A stretch of DNA of 64,000 nucleotides from Cypionkella sp. (GTDB lineage: Bacteria; Pseudomonadota; Alphaproteobacteria; Rhodobacterales; Rhodobacteraceae), in the NCBI GenBank assembly GCA_023255415.1, contig JALRIN010000008.1, positions 1-64,000 of the forward strand, written 5' to 3'. Each line of letters begins with the position of its first letter. Position 1 is the first letter of the stretch. The position numbers were made by a program, and so were the translations under genes. The notes beneath the pieces are model-generated. The model worked only from the letters and a program-made list of their open reading frames with translations. It searched no databases and was not told the DNA's origin. Below, piece by piece: positions 25,056 through 33,049 of this stretch.

Positions 25056-27380
25056 TTACTTTTTCTTTGGCGGCACGAACCGCTTAGAGGTATCTGCTGC
25101 GCGTGGGCCTGCAGGCTTTGGCTTGCCAAAGCTTTTGCCCTCGGCACTGTGCGATTTGAAACCTGTTGCCTTGCCGGGCTTGCCTTCACCGCCGCCATGC
25201 GACTTGAAACCAGCCGAGCGCGGGGCTGCAGCTTTGTCATCGGATTTCCAACGTGGCTTTGACTCGGCATCGCGGGACGCATAGGGCTTTGCGCCTTCGG
25301 CACGCGGGGCATAGGGCTTACGCTCGCCATCAGCGCGCGGGGCATAGGGCTTTTTGTCACCATAAGCAGGCTTTGCGCCATAAGCGGGCTTGTCGCCATA
25401 AGCCGGTTTTGCACCGTAAGCGGGCTTGTCGCCATAAGCAGGTTTCGCGCCGTAGGCCGGTTTATCGCCACGTGGCGCATAAGGCTTTTTGTCGCCATAG
25501 GCAGGCTTTGCGCCATAAGCGGGCTTGTCGCCGCGCGGAGCGTAGGGCTTGGCGCCTTCGGCACGTGGCGCATAGGGTTTGCGCGGCTGCGGGGCTTCGG
25601 CCGGAGGCGCGTCATTGCCACGGATCGGGTCGTAGCCATCGGCACGCGCCTCTTCCAACAGACGCGAGGGTTTTGGCACATAGGCTGGCTTGTCACGCTT
25701 TTCATAAGGCGCTTTTTCTGCGCGCTCGGCCCGTTCTGGGCGATCCCCACGCGGAGCAGGGGCTTTGCGCGGCGCGCGCTCGGGGCGGTCCATCGAAGGC
25801 TCGCCCGCCATCCGCGCCATCACGACGCCGTTTTCAAGCTCCAGCGTCTGGCCGAATTTGCCTGCCAAGCCTTCGGCGATCTGCACATAGGTCACTTCGG
25901 ATTGCACGCGAATCGCACCGATGCCGTCTTTCGAAATGCCGCCCGCGTCACAGATTTTTGGCAACAACCAGCGCGCTTCGGCGCGGCCCGTATGACCAAC
26001 CGAAAGTTCAAACCAGACCGAGGCGCCAAATTCACTGCGCTCGCGCGGAGGGGCTGCGGCATCGCGCGGCGCTGCGGTTTCCGTCAGCACTTCGGGGGCC
26101 GAACGGCCCGAGCGCCAGGATTTCACATAGGCGGCGGCAATCTGCTCGGGGCCAAAGCGCGCGATCAGCTGGGTCGCCATATCCATCTCTTCGGTCAGAT
26201 CCATACCAAAGACGGGGTTTTCAAAGATCCGCAGATCGTCGCGCGATTGCACGTCTTCGGCCGAAGGCGCAGCACCCCATTCCGCCACGACCTTAGCACC
26301 TTGCAGCAAACGCTGGGCTTTCTTGAATTCAGACGGGGCCACGATCAACGCCGAGACGCCTTTCGAGCCTGCACGACCGGTGCGGCCCGAACGGTGCAGC
26401 AGGGTTTCCGAGTTTGACGGCAGATCGGCGTGGATCACCAATTCCAGACCGGGAAGGTCGATGCCGCGCGCTGCCACATCGGTGGCGATACAGACATTTG
26501 CCCGCCCGTTGCGCAGCGCGGTCAGCGCGTTTGTGCGCTCTTGCTGGCTGAGTTCACCCGAAAGCGCCACGACCTTAAAGCCACGGTTGCCCATGCGCGC
26601 CATCAGATGATTGACGTTCACGCGGGTTTTACAGAACACGATTGCGGTCTGCGCCTCGTAAAAGCGCAGGGCGTTAAAAATCGCATGTTCGCGGTCACGT
26701 ACGGCCACCGAAAACGCGCGGTATTCGATATCGACGTGCTGTTTTGCTTCGCCTTGGGCGGCAATGCGCAGTGCATCATTTTGGAAATCTTGCGCCAGTT
26801 TCGCGATTTCTTTCGGCACGGTGGCCGAAAACATCAGCGTGCGGCGCGCGGGCGAGGCTGCAGCAAGGATATATTCCAGATCGTCGCGGAAACCCAGATC
26901 CAGCATCTCGTCGGCTTCGTCCAGCACGGCCGCGCGCAGGCCCGACAGGTCCAGCGATTTGCGGTCGATATGGTCGCGCAGACGGCCCGGCGTGCCGACA
27001 ACGATATGCGCGCCGCGATCCAGCGCGCGCTTTTCGGTGCGATAATCCATGCCGCCCACACAGGTGGCAATCTGCGCGCCTGCGGGGCCGTAAAGCCACT
27101 CCAGCTCGCGCGCCACTTGCAGCGCCAATTCACGGGTGGGGGCAATACATAGCGCCAAAGGCACATCTGCATAAAGCAGCTTGTCAGAGCCCGCCAGAAT
27201 CTGGTCCGCCATCGCGATGCCAAAAGCAACGGTCTTGCCCGATCCGGTCTGTGCCGAAACCAGCAAATCGCGGCCCTGTGCCTCGTCTGCAAGCACTGCC
27301 ATTTGCACGGCAGTCAGTTTTTCATAGCCTTTAGCGGCCAAAGCTGCGGCCAAAGGCGCAGCAATTCCCAAGTCGATCAT
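25056..27380 (-). CDS. DEAD-box RNA helicase with DbpA-like domain and repetitive C-terminal tail
   Basis: A 774-residue ATP-dependent RNA helicase. The N-terminal RecA domains carry Q motif, A-Q-T-G-S-G-K-T, D-E-A-D and H-R-S-G-R-T-G-R-A-G. Residues about 450-525 look like the RRM-type DbpA RNA-binding domain. From about 530 the protein is disordered and basic, rich in Pro, Lys, Tyr, Ala and Gly, with four copies of a 12-residue unit K-P-A-Y-G-A-K-P-A-Y-G-D. It probably works in ribosome assembly or cold adaptation. The ATG at 27380 has AGGA eight bases upstream. The 163 bases before it hold no gene and would be its leader and promoter. Confidence 0.92.
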   Translation of the reverse strand: MIDLGIAAPLAAALAAKGYEKLTAVQMAVLADEAQGRDLLVSAQTGSGKTVAFGIAMADQILAGSDKLLYADVPLALCIAPTRELALQVARELEWLYGPAGAQIATCVGGMDYRTEKRALDRGAHIVVGTPGRLRDHIDRKSLDLSGLRAAVLDEADEMLDLGFRDDLEYILAAASPARRTLMFSATVPKEIAKLAQDFQNDALRIAAQGEAKQHVDIEYRAFSVAVRDREHAIFNALRFYEAQTAIVFCKTRVNVNHLMARMGNRGFKVVALSGELSQQERTNALTALRNGRANVCIATDVAARGIDLPGLELVIHADLPSNSETLLHRSGRTGRAGSKGVSALIVAPSEFKKAQRLLQGAKVVAEWGAAPSAEDVQSRDDLRIFENPVFGMDLTEEMDMATQLIARFGPEQIAAAYVKSWRSGRSAPEVLTETAAPRDAAAPPRERSEFGASVWFELSVGHTGRAEARWLLPKICDAGGISKDGIGAIRVQSEVTYVQIAEGLAGKFGQTLELENGVVMARMAGEPSMDRPERAPRKAPAPRGDRPERAERAEKAPYEKRDKPAYVPKPSRLLEEARADGYDPIRGNDAPPAEAPQPRKPYAPRAEGAKPYAPRGDKPAYGAKPAYGDKKPYAPRGDKPAYGAKPAYGDKPAYGAKPAYGDKPAYGAKPAYGDKKPYAPRADGERKPYAPRAEGAKPYASRDAESKPRWKSDDKAAAPRSAGFKSHGGGEGKPGKATGFKSHSAEGKSFGKPKPAGPRAADTSKRFVPPKKK
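25356..25526. repeat. 36-bp tandem repeats inside the helicase tail
   Basis: Three direct tandem 36-bp units at 25356-25391, 25392-25427 and 25428-25463, and a fourth at 25491-25526. Each encodes the same 12 residues but the copies differ at third codon positions, so the peptide is kept while the DNA drifts. Copy number could vary by slippage. Confidence 0.85.
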
Positions 27381-27543
27381 GTCTTTTCCTGATGGGGGGC
27401 ATCGCTTAGATGCGCCCTTGAAGTACCATTTTATGCGGCACCTCATTCCCCATCGCAGACGTGCCTCCCACGGCATCTGCACCGGAACCCTCGGGCCGAT
27501 CTCCCGCCTCTACAGCAGATTGCAGCAGATGTATAGCAAAAGC

Positions 27544-28248
27544 TTAGATCATCTTAATGGTGTCTTTGCCCACGGCCAACATATAGCCGCGCCGCGCCAC
27601 GGTTTTGACCAAAAGCTCGCTGACCATTTGGTTGCCCAGCGCATCGCGCAAGCGTTTGATCCGGGTCGCCCCCGCCGCCTCGTCGCAGTCCGAGGCATCG
27701 CGCCCCGAGATCACGCCTTCAATCTGCGCGCCGGTCAGCACATCGTCATCCATCCGCGCTTCGGCCAGCACCGACAGGGTTTCGATCGCGGCTTCGGTCA
27801 GGGCAAATTCCATATCGTTGATATAGACCGCCCGCGCCTCGCGGCTGATCAGGATCGACGATACCTGTATCCCCGCGCGTTGAATGGCCGAGATGCGCCG
27901 GTTCAGCGCAATGATCGTCACCAAAAACACCAAGGCTGCGATCATCAGCGCGGTGGCAAAGATCAGCAGCACAAAGATCACCGAGCGATAGCTTTGCAGC
28001 ACCTCGGAAAAGCTGGTGCCCGATTGCGCCAGAATTTCCAGCAGCTTGATCTCGGCCCCCGATGTCAGGTCGTTATTCTCGACAAACAGCTTTTCCACAC
28101 GGGCGTTAAAGGCATTGGCGTCGGGCAGGTTCAAAAACAAAAACACCGCAGCGCCCAGCAAAATCAGCACAATCGCCGCAATACCATAGCCCACCACGCG
28201 GTTGCCCGCCCGTAATGTCTCAGTAGCGGAGGAAGTATTGCCCTGCAC
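27544..28248 (-). CDS. Two-TM membrane protein with C-terminal OmpR-type winged helix
   Basis: A 234-residue protein. After a short basic N-terminus come a membrane helix (about residues 18-40), a 45-residue probably periplasmic loop, a second membrane helix (about 87-113) and a cytoplasmic domain. The last 100 residues read as an OmpR/PhoB-type winged helix: F-A-L-T-E-A-A-I-E-T-L, R-I-K-R-L-R-D-A-L-G and a final K-T-V-A-R-R-G-Y-M-L. This is the reverse of ToxR/CadC order, where the DNA-binding domain is N-terminal. The GTG at 28248 has AAGGA five bases upstream and overlaps the small secreted protein gene by 29 bases. DNA binding is inferred, not shown. Confidence 0.75.
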   Translation of the reverse strand: MQGNTSSATETLRAGNRVVGYGIAAIVLILLGAAVFLFLNLPDANAFNARVEKLFVENNDLTSGAEIKLLEILAQSGTSFSEVLQSYRSVIFVLLIFATALMIAALVFLVTIIALNRRISAIQRAGIQVSSILISREARAVYINDMEFALTEAAIETLSVLAEARMDDDVLTGAQIEGVISGRDASDCDEAAGATRIKRLRDALGNQMVSELLVKTVARRGYMLAVGKDTIKMI

Positions 28249-28504
28249 TTTCTTTCCTTTCGTCCAAGCCCTCGGGGCCAAAGGTCGATACCACGTTTAG
28301 CACCGTCCAGCCATCAACAGCCAGCCTTGGCGCAAGTTCGCTTTTGGCAGCGTCATTTGATCCGCAAGCCGCATCCGACACTTGTGCCACACCGTAATGC
28401 AGCCGCAAGGGCGCATCCTGTTTGGCCTTGTAATCGGCATAGCACGCCGCATTTGCGGGCAGGGCCAGGCCTATCAGGGCCATCGCGAAGATTAGGCGCA
28501 TCAT
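28220..28504 (-). CDS. Small secreted protein with two cysteines
   Basis: A 94-residue protein with a clear Sec signal peptide ending A-N-A, giving a mature protein of about 74 residues. Two cysteines (A-C-Y-A-D-Y near the new N-terminus and D-A-A-C-G) could form a disulfide. The C-terminus is A-G-Q-Y-F-L-R-Y. I do not recognise a named family. The ATG at 28504 has AGGAG nine bases upstream. Its 3' end overlaps the start of the membrane winged-helix gene, so the two are made together; a signal or accessory role for that protein is a guess. Confidence 0.72.
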   Translation of the reverse strand: MMRLIFAMALIGLALPANAACYADYKAKQDAPLRLHYGVAQVSDAACGSNDAAKSELAPRLAVDGWTVLNVVSTFGPEGLDERKESAGQYFLRY

Positions 28505-28671
28505 GCTGCACACTCCTATTCAATACCGCTTTATCCTGCGCAAAGCCCTGCGGTTATTCAATATCCAAAGGGGTTTATCGCCCTGCTATCGCATAACAAG
28601 GCAAGGTTCCCGCCCTCATGCCTGCCTGCCGCCCCCCTTTTTAAGGGCAGAAATTTGCGCTAGGCAAAGTC

Positions 28672-29310
28672 ATGCAGAAACCAACCGCAGACCTAAGCTT
28701 TGAAATCGCCGCCCAAGCGCGCGGCTTTGCCCTGATCGCAGGGGTGGACGAAGTGGGCCGTGGCCCGCTTGCAGGCCCGGTGACCGCCGCCGCGGTAATC
28801 CTGGACGCCGCGCACATTCCCGAAGGCTTGGCCGATTCCAAGACCTTAACTGTCGCGAAGCGTGAAAAACTCTATGATTTGATCCTTGGCACGGCGCAGT
28901 GCTGCATCGCCCATGCCTCGGTGGAAGAGATCGACCGCCTGAACATTCTGCGCGCCAGCCATCTGGCGATGGAACGTGCGGTCGCAGGCCTGCCGATTGC
29001 GCCAGACCATTGCCTGATTGACGGCAATCTGATCCCGGCACAACTGGCCGGGCGCGCCACGGCCATCGTCAAAGGCGATGCCAAATCCCTGTCGATTGCC
29101 GCAGCTTCGATCATCGCCAAAGTGGCGCGCGATCGCATCATGGTGGATTTGGCGCAACAGCATCCGGGTTATGGCTGGGAGGTAAATGCCGGATACCCGA
29201 CAAAGTTGCACCACCAAGCGCTGCTAAATCTTGGGGTAACCCCTTGGCATAGACGTTCGTTCAAACCTATCCACAAGATGTTGTATCAAGAGAAAACTGT
29301 AACCCCTTGA
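28672..29310 (+). CDS. rnhB: Ribonuclease HII
   Basis: A 212-residue enzyme that cuts the RNA strand of RNA-DNA hybrids and single ribonucleotides in DNA. The N-terminal motif G-V-D-E-V-G-R-G-P-L-A-G-P holds the metal-binding Asp and Glu, and later motifs D-S-K-T-L, D-G-N and K-G-D-A-K-S and A-S-I-I-A-K-V-A-R-D fit RNase HII. The first GANTC site of the ccrM upstream cluster overlaps its stop codon. Confidence 0.96.
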   Translation: MQKPTADLSFEIAAQARGFALIAGVDEVGRGPLAGPVTAAAVILDAAHIPEGLADSKTLTVAKREKLYDLILGTAQCCIAHASVEEIDRLNILRASHLAMERAVAGLPIAPDHCLIDGNLIPAQLAGRATAIVKGDAKSLSIAAASIIAKVARDRIMVDLAQQHPGYGWEVNAGYPTKLHHQALLNLGVTPWHRRSFKPIHKMLYQEKTVTP

Positions 29311-29347
29311 TTCAATAAAGAATTTGACTGTGATTCGCCAATGACTC
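29309..29347. promoter_or_regulatory. Cluster of three GANTC methylation sites upstream of ccrM
   Basis: GATTC at 29309-29313, GATTC at 29332-29336 and GACTC at 29343-29347 fall within 39 bases, 52-90 bases upstream of the ccrM start. A TTGACT -35-like hexamer at 29324-29329 places two of the sites in or beside the presumed promoter. In Caulobacter, GANTC sites in the ccrM leader make its transcription sensitive to methylation state; the same feedback is inferred here. Confidence 0.6.
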
Positions 29348-29398
29348 ATTCTTATCCACAACAAGCGGTGGCAAACACCGAGGTAAGAGGCAGTACAG

Positions 29399-30523
29399 AT
29401 GGCAACCAAAACAAAAGCGGCTGAGGCGGTTTCGCTTCCGCTGAACCAAATTCTTGATGGCGATTGCATTGAACGGATGAACGCATTGCCGGCTGGCAGC
29501 GTTGATCTGATTTTCGCAGATCCTCCCTATAACTTGCAGTTGAAAGGCGATCTGCATCGCCCCGACAATTCCAAAGTCGATGCGGTTGACGATCACTGGG
29601 ACCAATTCGCCAGTTTCGCCGCCTATGACAAATTCACCCGCGATTGGCTGGCCGCTGCGAAACGGCTGTTGAAACCAAACGGCGCGATCTGGGTGATTGG
29701 CAGCTATCACAACATCTTTCGTGTTGGCTCGGCGCTGCAAGACCAGGGCTATTGGATGCTGAACGATGTGGTATGGCGCAAATCCAACCCGATGCCGAAC
29801 TTTCGCGGCAAACGCCTGACCAACGCGCATGAAACCCTGATCTGGGCCTCGCGCGATGAGGATTCGAAATACACCTTCAACTACGAAGCGCTAAAGGAAT
29901 TGAACGACGGCGTGCAAATGCGCTCGGATTGGGTTTTGCCAATCTGCACCGGGCACGAGCGTCTGAAAGACGAACACGGCGACAAGGCGCATCCAACGCA
30001 AAAGCCCGAAAGCCTGCTTCACCGCGTGCTGATCGCCACCACCAACCCCGGCGATGTGGTGCTTGACCCGTTCTTTGGCACCGGCACCACCGGCGCGGTT
30101 GCCAAGATGCTGGGCCGCGATTTCATCGGGATCGAGCGGGAAGAGGCTTACCGCAAAGTCGCCACCGCCCGCATCGAACGGGTGCGCCGTTTTGACGCCT
30201 CGGCACTGGAAGTCACCGGATCAAAGCGCGCCGAACCCCGCGTGCCCTTTGGCCAAGTGGTCGAACGCGGCATGTTGCGCCCCGGTGAAGAGCTTTATTC
30301 CATCGGCAGCCGCCATTCTGCCAAGGTGCGCGCCGACGGCACGCTGATCGGACTGGACGTCAAAGGTTCGATCCACCAGGTCGGTGCCAAGATGGAAGGT
30401 GCGCCGTCGTGCAACGGCTGGACCTATTGGCACTTTAAGCGCGATGGCAAGATGATCCCAATCGACATCCTGCGCCAACAAATCCGCGCCGAGATGGAGG
30501 CCGACACAGGTCGTCGCCACTAA
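29399..30523 (+). CDS. ccrM: Cell-cycle DNA adenine methyltransferase CcrM (GANTC)
   Basis: A 374-residue beta-class N6-adenine methyltransferase. The catalytic D41-P-P-Y44 precedes the AdoMet-binding D-P-F-F-G-T-G-T-T-G at 223-232, the order of the beta class. The C-terminal 90-residue extension that CcrM needs for DNA recognition is present. It should methylate GANTC after replication and feed cell-cycle transcription. No restriction endonuclease gene is nearby, so it is a solitary methyltransferase. A strong terminator follows. Confidence 0.95.
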   Translation: MATKTKAAEAVSLPLNQILDGDCIERMNALPAGSVDLIFADPPYNLQLKGDLHRPDNSKVDAVDDHWDQFASFAAYDKFTRDWLAAAKRLLKPNGAIWVIGSYHNIFRVGSALQDQGYWMLNDVVWRKSNPMPNFRGKRLTNAHETLIWASRDEDSKYTFNYEALKELNDGVQMRSDWVLPICTGHERLKDEHGDKAHPTQKPESLLHRVLIATTNPGDVVLDPFFGTGTTGAVAKMLGRDFIGIEREEAYRKVATARIERVRRFDASALEVTGSKRAEPRVPFGQVVERGMLRPGEELYSIGSRHSAKVRADGTLIGLDVKGSIHQVGAKMEGAPSCNGWTYWHFKRDGKMIPIDILRQQIRAEMEADTGRRH

Positions 30524-30592
30524 AACAGCCGGGCTGTCTTCGCAAGATTTTATCCGTTTACGCCGTGCCATGGTCCGCCCGTGGCACCACTG

Positions 30593-30622
30593 CCCCAGCG
30601 TGCTTGCACGCTGGGGATTTTT
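30593..30622 (+). terminator. Rho-independent terminator of ccrM
   Basis: Arms ccccagcgtgc (30593-30603) and gcacgctgggg (30606-30616) pair perfectly over 11 bp, followed by five T at 30618-30622. Confidence 0.9.
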
Positions 30623-30670
30623 GCCTTTAATCACCGATGTGCCGTTACAGCAAAACAGAGCCCCCAGCCG

Positions 30671-31852
30671 ATGCAAAACGTCCTGATCCTGACCAGCAGT
30701 TTGCTGATCGCCGCCCTTTTGCTGTATCCGCGGCTGTCGCGCGCGCCCTTGTGGCGGGCAACGATGACGCCGCTGGCCTCGATCATCGGATCGGGGTTTC
30801 TGGTGCTGGGGCCGATCTTGCACCAATCTTGGGGGGCCAGCGCCCCCCTGGTGATGGCAGCGCTTTGCGCTGGTGCTTGGGCCTTTGGCGCCGCCATTCG
30901 CAGCAATATCGCCCATCGCAGCACCGAGCCCCGCCCGATGATCGAGCAAAAGCTGGAAACCGCCGCCTCTTGGGTCTTGTCCTTTGCCTATGTGATTTCG
31001 GTGGCCTATTATCTGAACTTGTTTGGCGCTTTTGGCGTTAGCCTGACGTCTTATGACGATGCGCTGCATGCGCAATTGCTGACCTCTGCGATGTTCTTGC
31101 TGATCCTTGGCGTCGGCTGGCTGCGCGGGTTTGACGCGCTGGAACGGCTGGAGCAAGTCACCGTCGGCGTGAAACTGGTGGTGATCGCGGGGCTTTTGGC
31201 CGGGCTTGCCGGCTATTTTGTGACCCAAACGCAGGCGGGGGCCTTGCAGATCATTCCGCCGCAGGTTTCGCTGTGGCAAAGCCTGACCTTGGGCTTTGGC
31301 CTGATCGTCACCGTGCAAGGCTTCGAGACCTCGCGCTATCTGTCCGAGAGTTATGACGCGCGGGTTCGCATCAGATCCATGCAATGGGCGCAGACGATAT
31401 CGACCGTGATCTATATGATTTATATCACACTTTTGGCCTATGCCTTCGCCCCCGCCACCGGCGTGCTCAGCGAAACCGCGATCATTGCCATGATGGCCGT
31501 GGTCGCACCGATCTTGCCTGCGATGCTGGTTGGCGCAGCGCTGAGTGCGCAGTTTTCCGCAGCCATCGCCGACACCAGCGGCGCGGGCGGCCTGATCGCC
31601 GAGCTGACGCGCAGCCGCGTCTCGTCGCGTCAAGCCTATGCGGTTTTGGTCGGCGCGGGCCTTGCCCTGACATGGAGCGCCGATGTCTTTCAGATCATCG
31701 CCTATGCCTCGCGCGCCTTTGCGCTTTATTACGCGCTGCAAGCCGCCATTGCCGCCAGCCACCGCGACCAGAGCGCTTTGCGCGTCACCGCCTATGCGGG
31801 GCTTGCGGTTTTTGGGCTGGCGATTGCGGTCTTGGGCACGCCGATCGAATGA
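30671..31852 (+). CDS. Polytopic membrane protein, possibly APC-superfamily-like
   Basis: A 393-residue hydrophobic protein with about eleven predicted membrane helices. A central motif Q-G-F-E-T-S-R-Y-L-S-E and the A-S-I-I-G-S-G-F segment near the N-terminus are weakly reminiscent of amino acid/polyamine transporters, but I would not assign a substrate. The ATG at 30671 was chosen because the upstream in-frame stretch contains the ccrM terminator. It ends against the convergent alkB gene with no gap. Confidence 0.7.
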   Translation: MQNVLILTSSLLIAALLLYPRLSRAPLWRATMTPLASIIGSGFLVLGPILHQSWGASAPLVMAALCAGAWAFGAAIRSNIAHRSTEPRPMIEQKLETAASWVLSFAYVISVAYYLNLFGAFGVSLTSYDDALHAQLLTSAMFLLILGVGWLRGFDALERLEQVTVGVKLVVIAGLLAGLAGYFVTQTQAGALQIIPPQVSLWQSLTLGFGLIVTVQGFETSRYLSESYDARVRIRSMQWAQTISTVIYMIYITLLAYAFAPATGVLSETAIIAMMAVVAPILPAMLVGAALSAQFSAAIADTSGAGGLIAELTRSRVSSRQAYAVLVGAGLALTWSADVFQIIAYASRAFALYYALQAAIAASHRDQSALRVTAYAGLAVFGLAIAVLGTPIE

Positions 31853-33004
31853 TCACAGCGGCGCGCCCTTGGGGGCGGGGTTCAGCGCTTTGTTATAGGG
31901 CTTCCAATCGGTGATATCGGGGTAATACTGCCGCCGCCACGCCCGCACGCGCGGGTTCATGATGCGCCGCCAGAGCGGCGGCAGCATCGCCGCCACCGTC
32001 ATCACCGGATAGCCGTAAGGCATCTGCGGGGCCTCGGCCGCAGCATAGGTTTGCAGCAAGGGAAAGCGGCGGTCGGGTTTGAAGTGGTGGTCAGAGTGGC
32101 GCTGCAAATTGATCAGCAGCCAGTTCGAGGCCTTTTGCGCCGCGTTCCAACTGTGATGCGGGCGCACATGTTCATATTTCCCCTCGCCCAGATAACGCCG
32201 CGTCAGCCCGTAATGTTCGACGTAATTCACCAGCTCTAGCTGCCAAATCGCAACCACGGCCTGAAACAAAAACAACCCCAGCCCCTGCCAGCCCCCCAAG
32301 CCAAATGCCAGACAGATCATCCCCGCTTGCAGGCCCCAATAGCGCCAAAACGGATTGGATTTATCAAAGGGCTTCCGCCCTTTGCGCGCCAGCATCGCCA
32401 CCTCGGCCCGCCATGCAGACCCGTAGCAATGCCGCAGCACACGCGGAAAAAACCGATGAAAGCCTTCGTTATAGCGCGCCGTCACCGGATCGCGCGGGGT
32501 GCCGACATAAAGGTGATGCACCCGCAGATGTTCGCTGCGAAAATGACCATAAAACACCATGGCCAGCAGCAAATCGGCCAACCAACGCTCGGCGGCAGGT
32601 TTTTGGTGCATCAGCTCGTGGCTATAGTTGATGCCAACCGTGCCCGAGACGATGCCCGCGCCAAAGAACAGCACCAGCTTTTCCAGCCCGCCCAAATGCG
32701 CCGCCTGCGGCACATACCAGACCATCCAGAACAACAGCAAAGCTTGCAGCGGAAACCAGATCAGCGTGATCGCGCGGTAATAGGTCAGACTGGATTCAGG
32801 CGTTTCAGGATCGGCGTTGTCTTCGTTCAAACCGTTGATCGCATCCAAGATCGAAAACAGCACCCAAGAATAAAGCGGCAAGCCCGCCACCCAGACCCCG
32901 CCCCAAAGCGTTGCCAAAATCGCCACTGGAATCATGCCCAAAGACAGCCAGAACGGCAGGGCATTTTGCAGCTTTTGCACCTCAGAGACAGGAATTTGAC
33001 GCAT
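31853..33004 (-). CDS. alkB: Alkane 1-monooxygenase (AlkB-like membrane diiron enzyme)
   Basis: A 383-residue integral membrane non-haem diiron hydroxylase that should hydroxylate terminal methyl groups of medium-chain alkanes. The histidine boxes are present: H-E-L-M-H, E-H-L-R-V-H-H and L-Q-R-H-S-D-H-H; the last is the AlkB signature that separates it from xylene monooxygenases and desaturases. Six membrane helices are expected. The ATG at 33004 has GAGGG upstream. AlkB needs rubredoxin and rubredoxin reductase, and neither is encoded here. Confidence 0.9.
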   Translation of the reverse strand: MRQIPVSEVQKLQNALPFWLSLGMIPVAILATLWGGVWVAGLPLYSWVLFSILDAINGLNEDNADPETPESSLTYYRAITLIWFPLQALLLFWMVWYVPQAAHLGGLEKLVLFFGAGIVSGTVGINYSHELMHQKPAAERWLADLLLAMVFYGHFRSEHLRVHHLYVGTPRDPVTARYNEGFHRFFPRVLRHCYGSAWRAEVAMLARKGRKPFDKSNPFWRYWGLQAGMICLAFGLGGWQGLGLFLFQAVVAIWQLELVNYVEHYGLTRRYLGEGKYEHVRPHHSWNAAQKASNWLLINLQRHSDHHFKPDRRFPLLQTYAAAEAPQMPYGYPVMTVAAMLPPLWRRIMNPRVRAWRRQYYPDITDWKPYNKALNPAPKGAPL

Positions 33005-33049
33005 GGCACCCTCGCAGTTCAGCCCAGTGTATCGCAAAAAACCAAGGCC

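Noticed and set aside
25356..25526. CRISPR-like array of short repeats.
   Set aside because: The units are contiguous, in frame and code for a helicase tail; there are no unique spacers of constant length and no cas genes.
29399..30523. Restriction-modification system.
   Set aside because: No endonuclease gene adjoins ccrM, and the protein matches the cell-cycle methyltransferase with its C-terminal extension.
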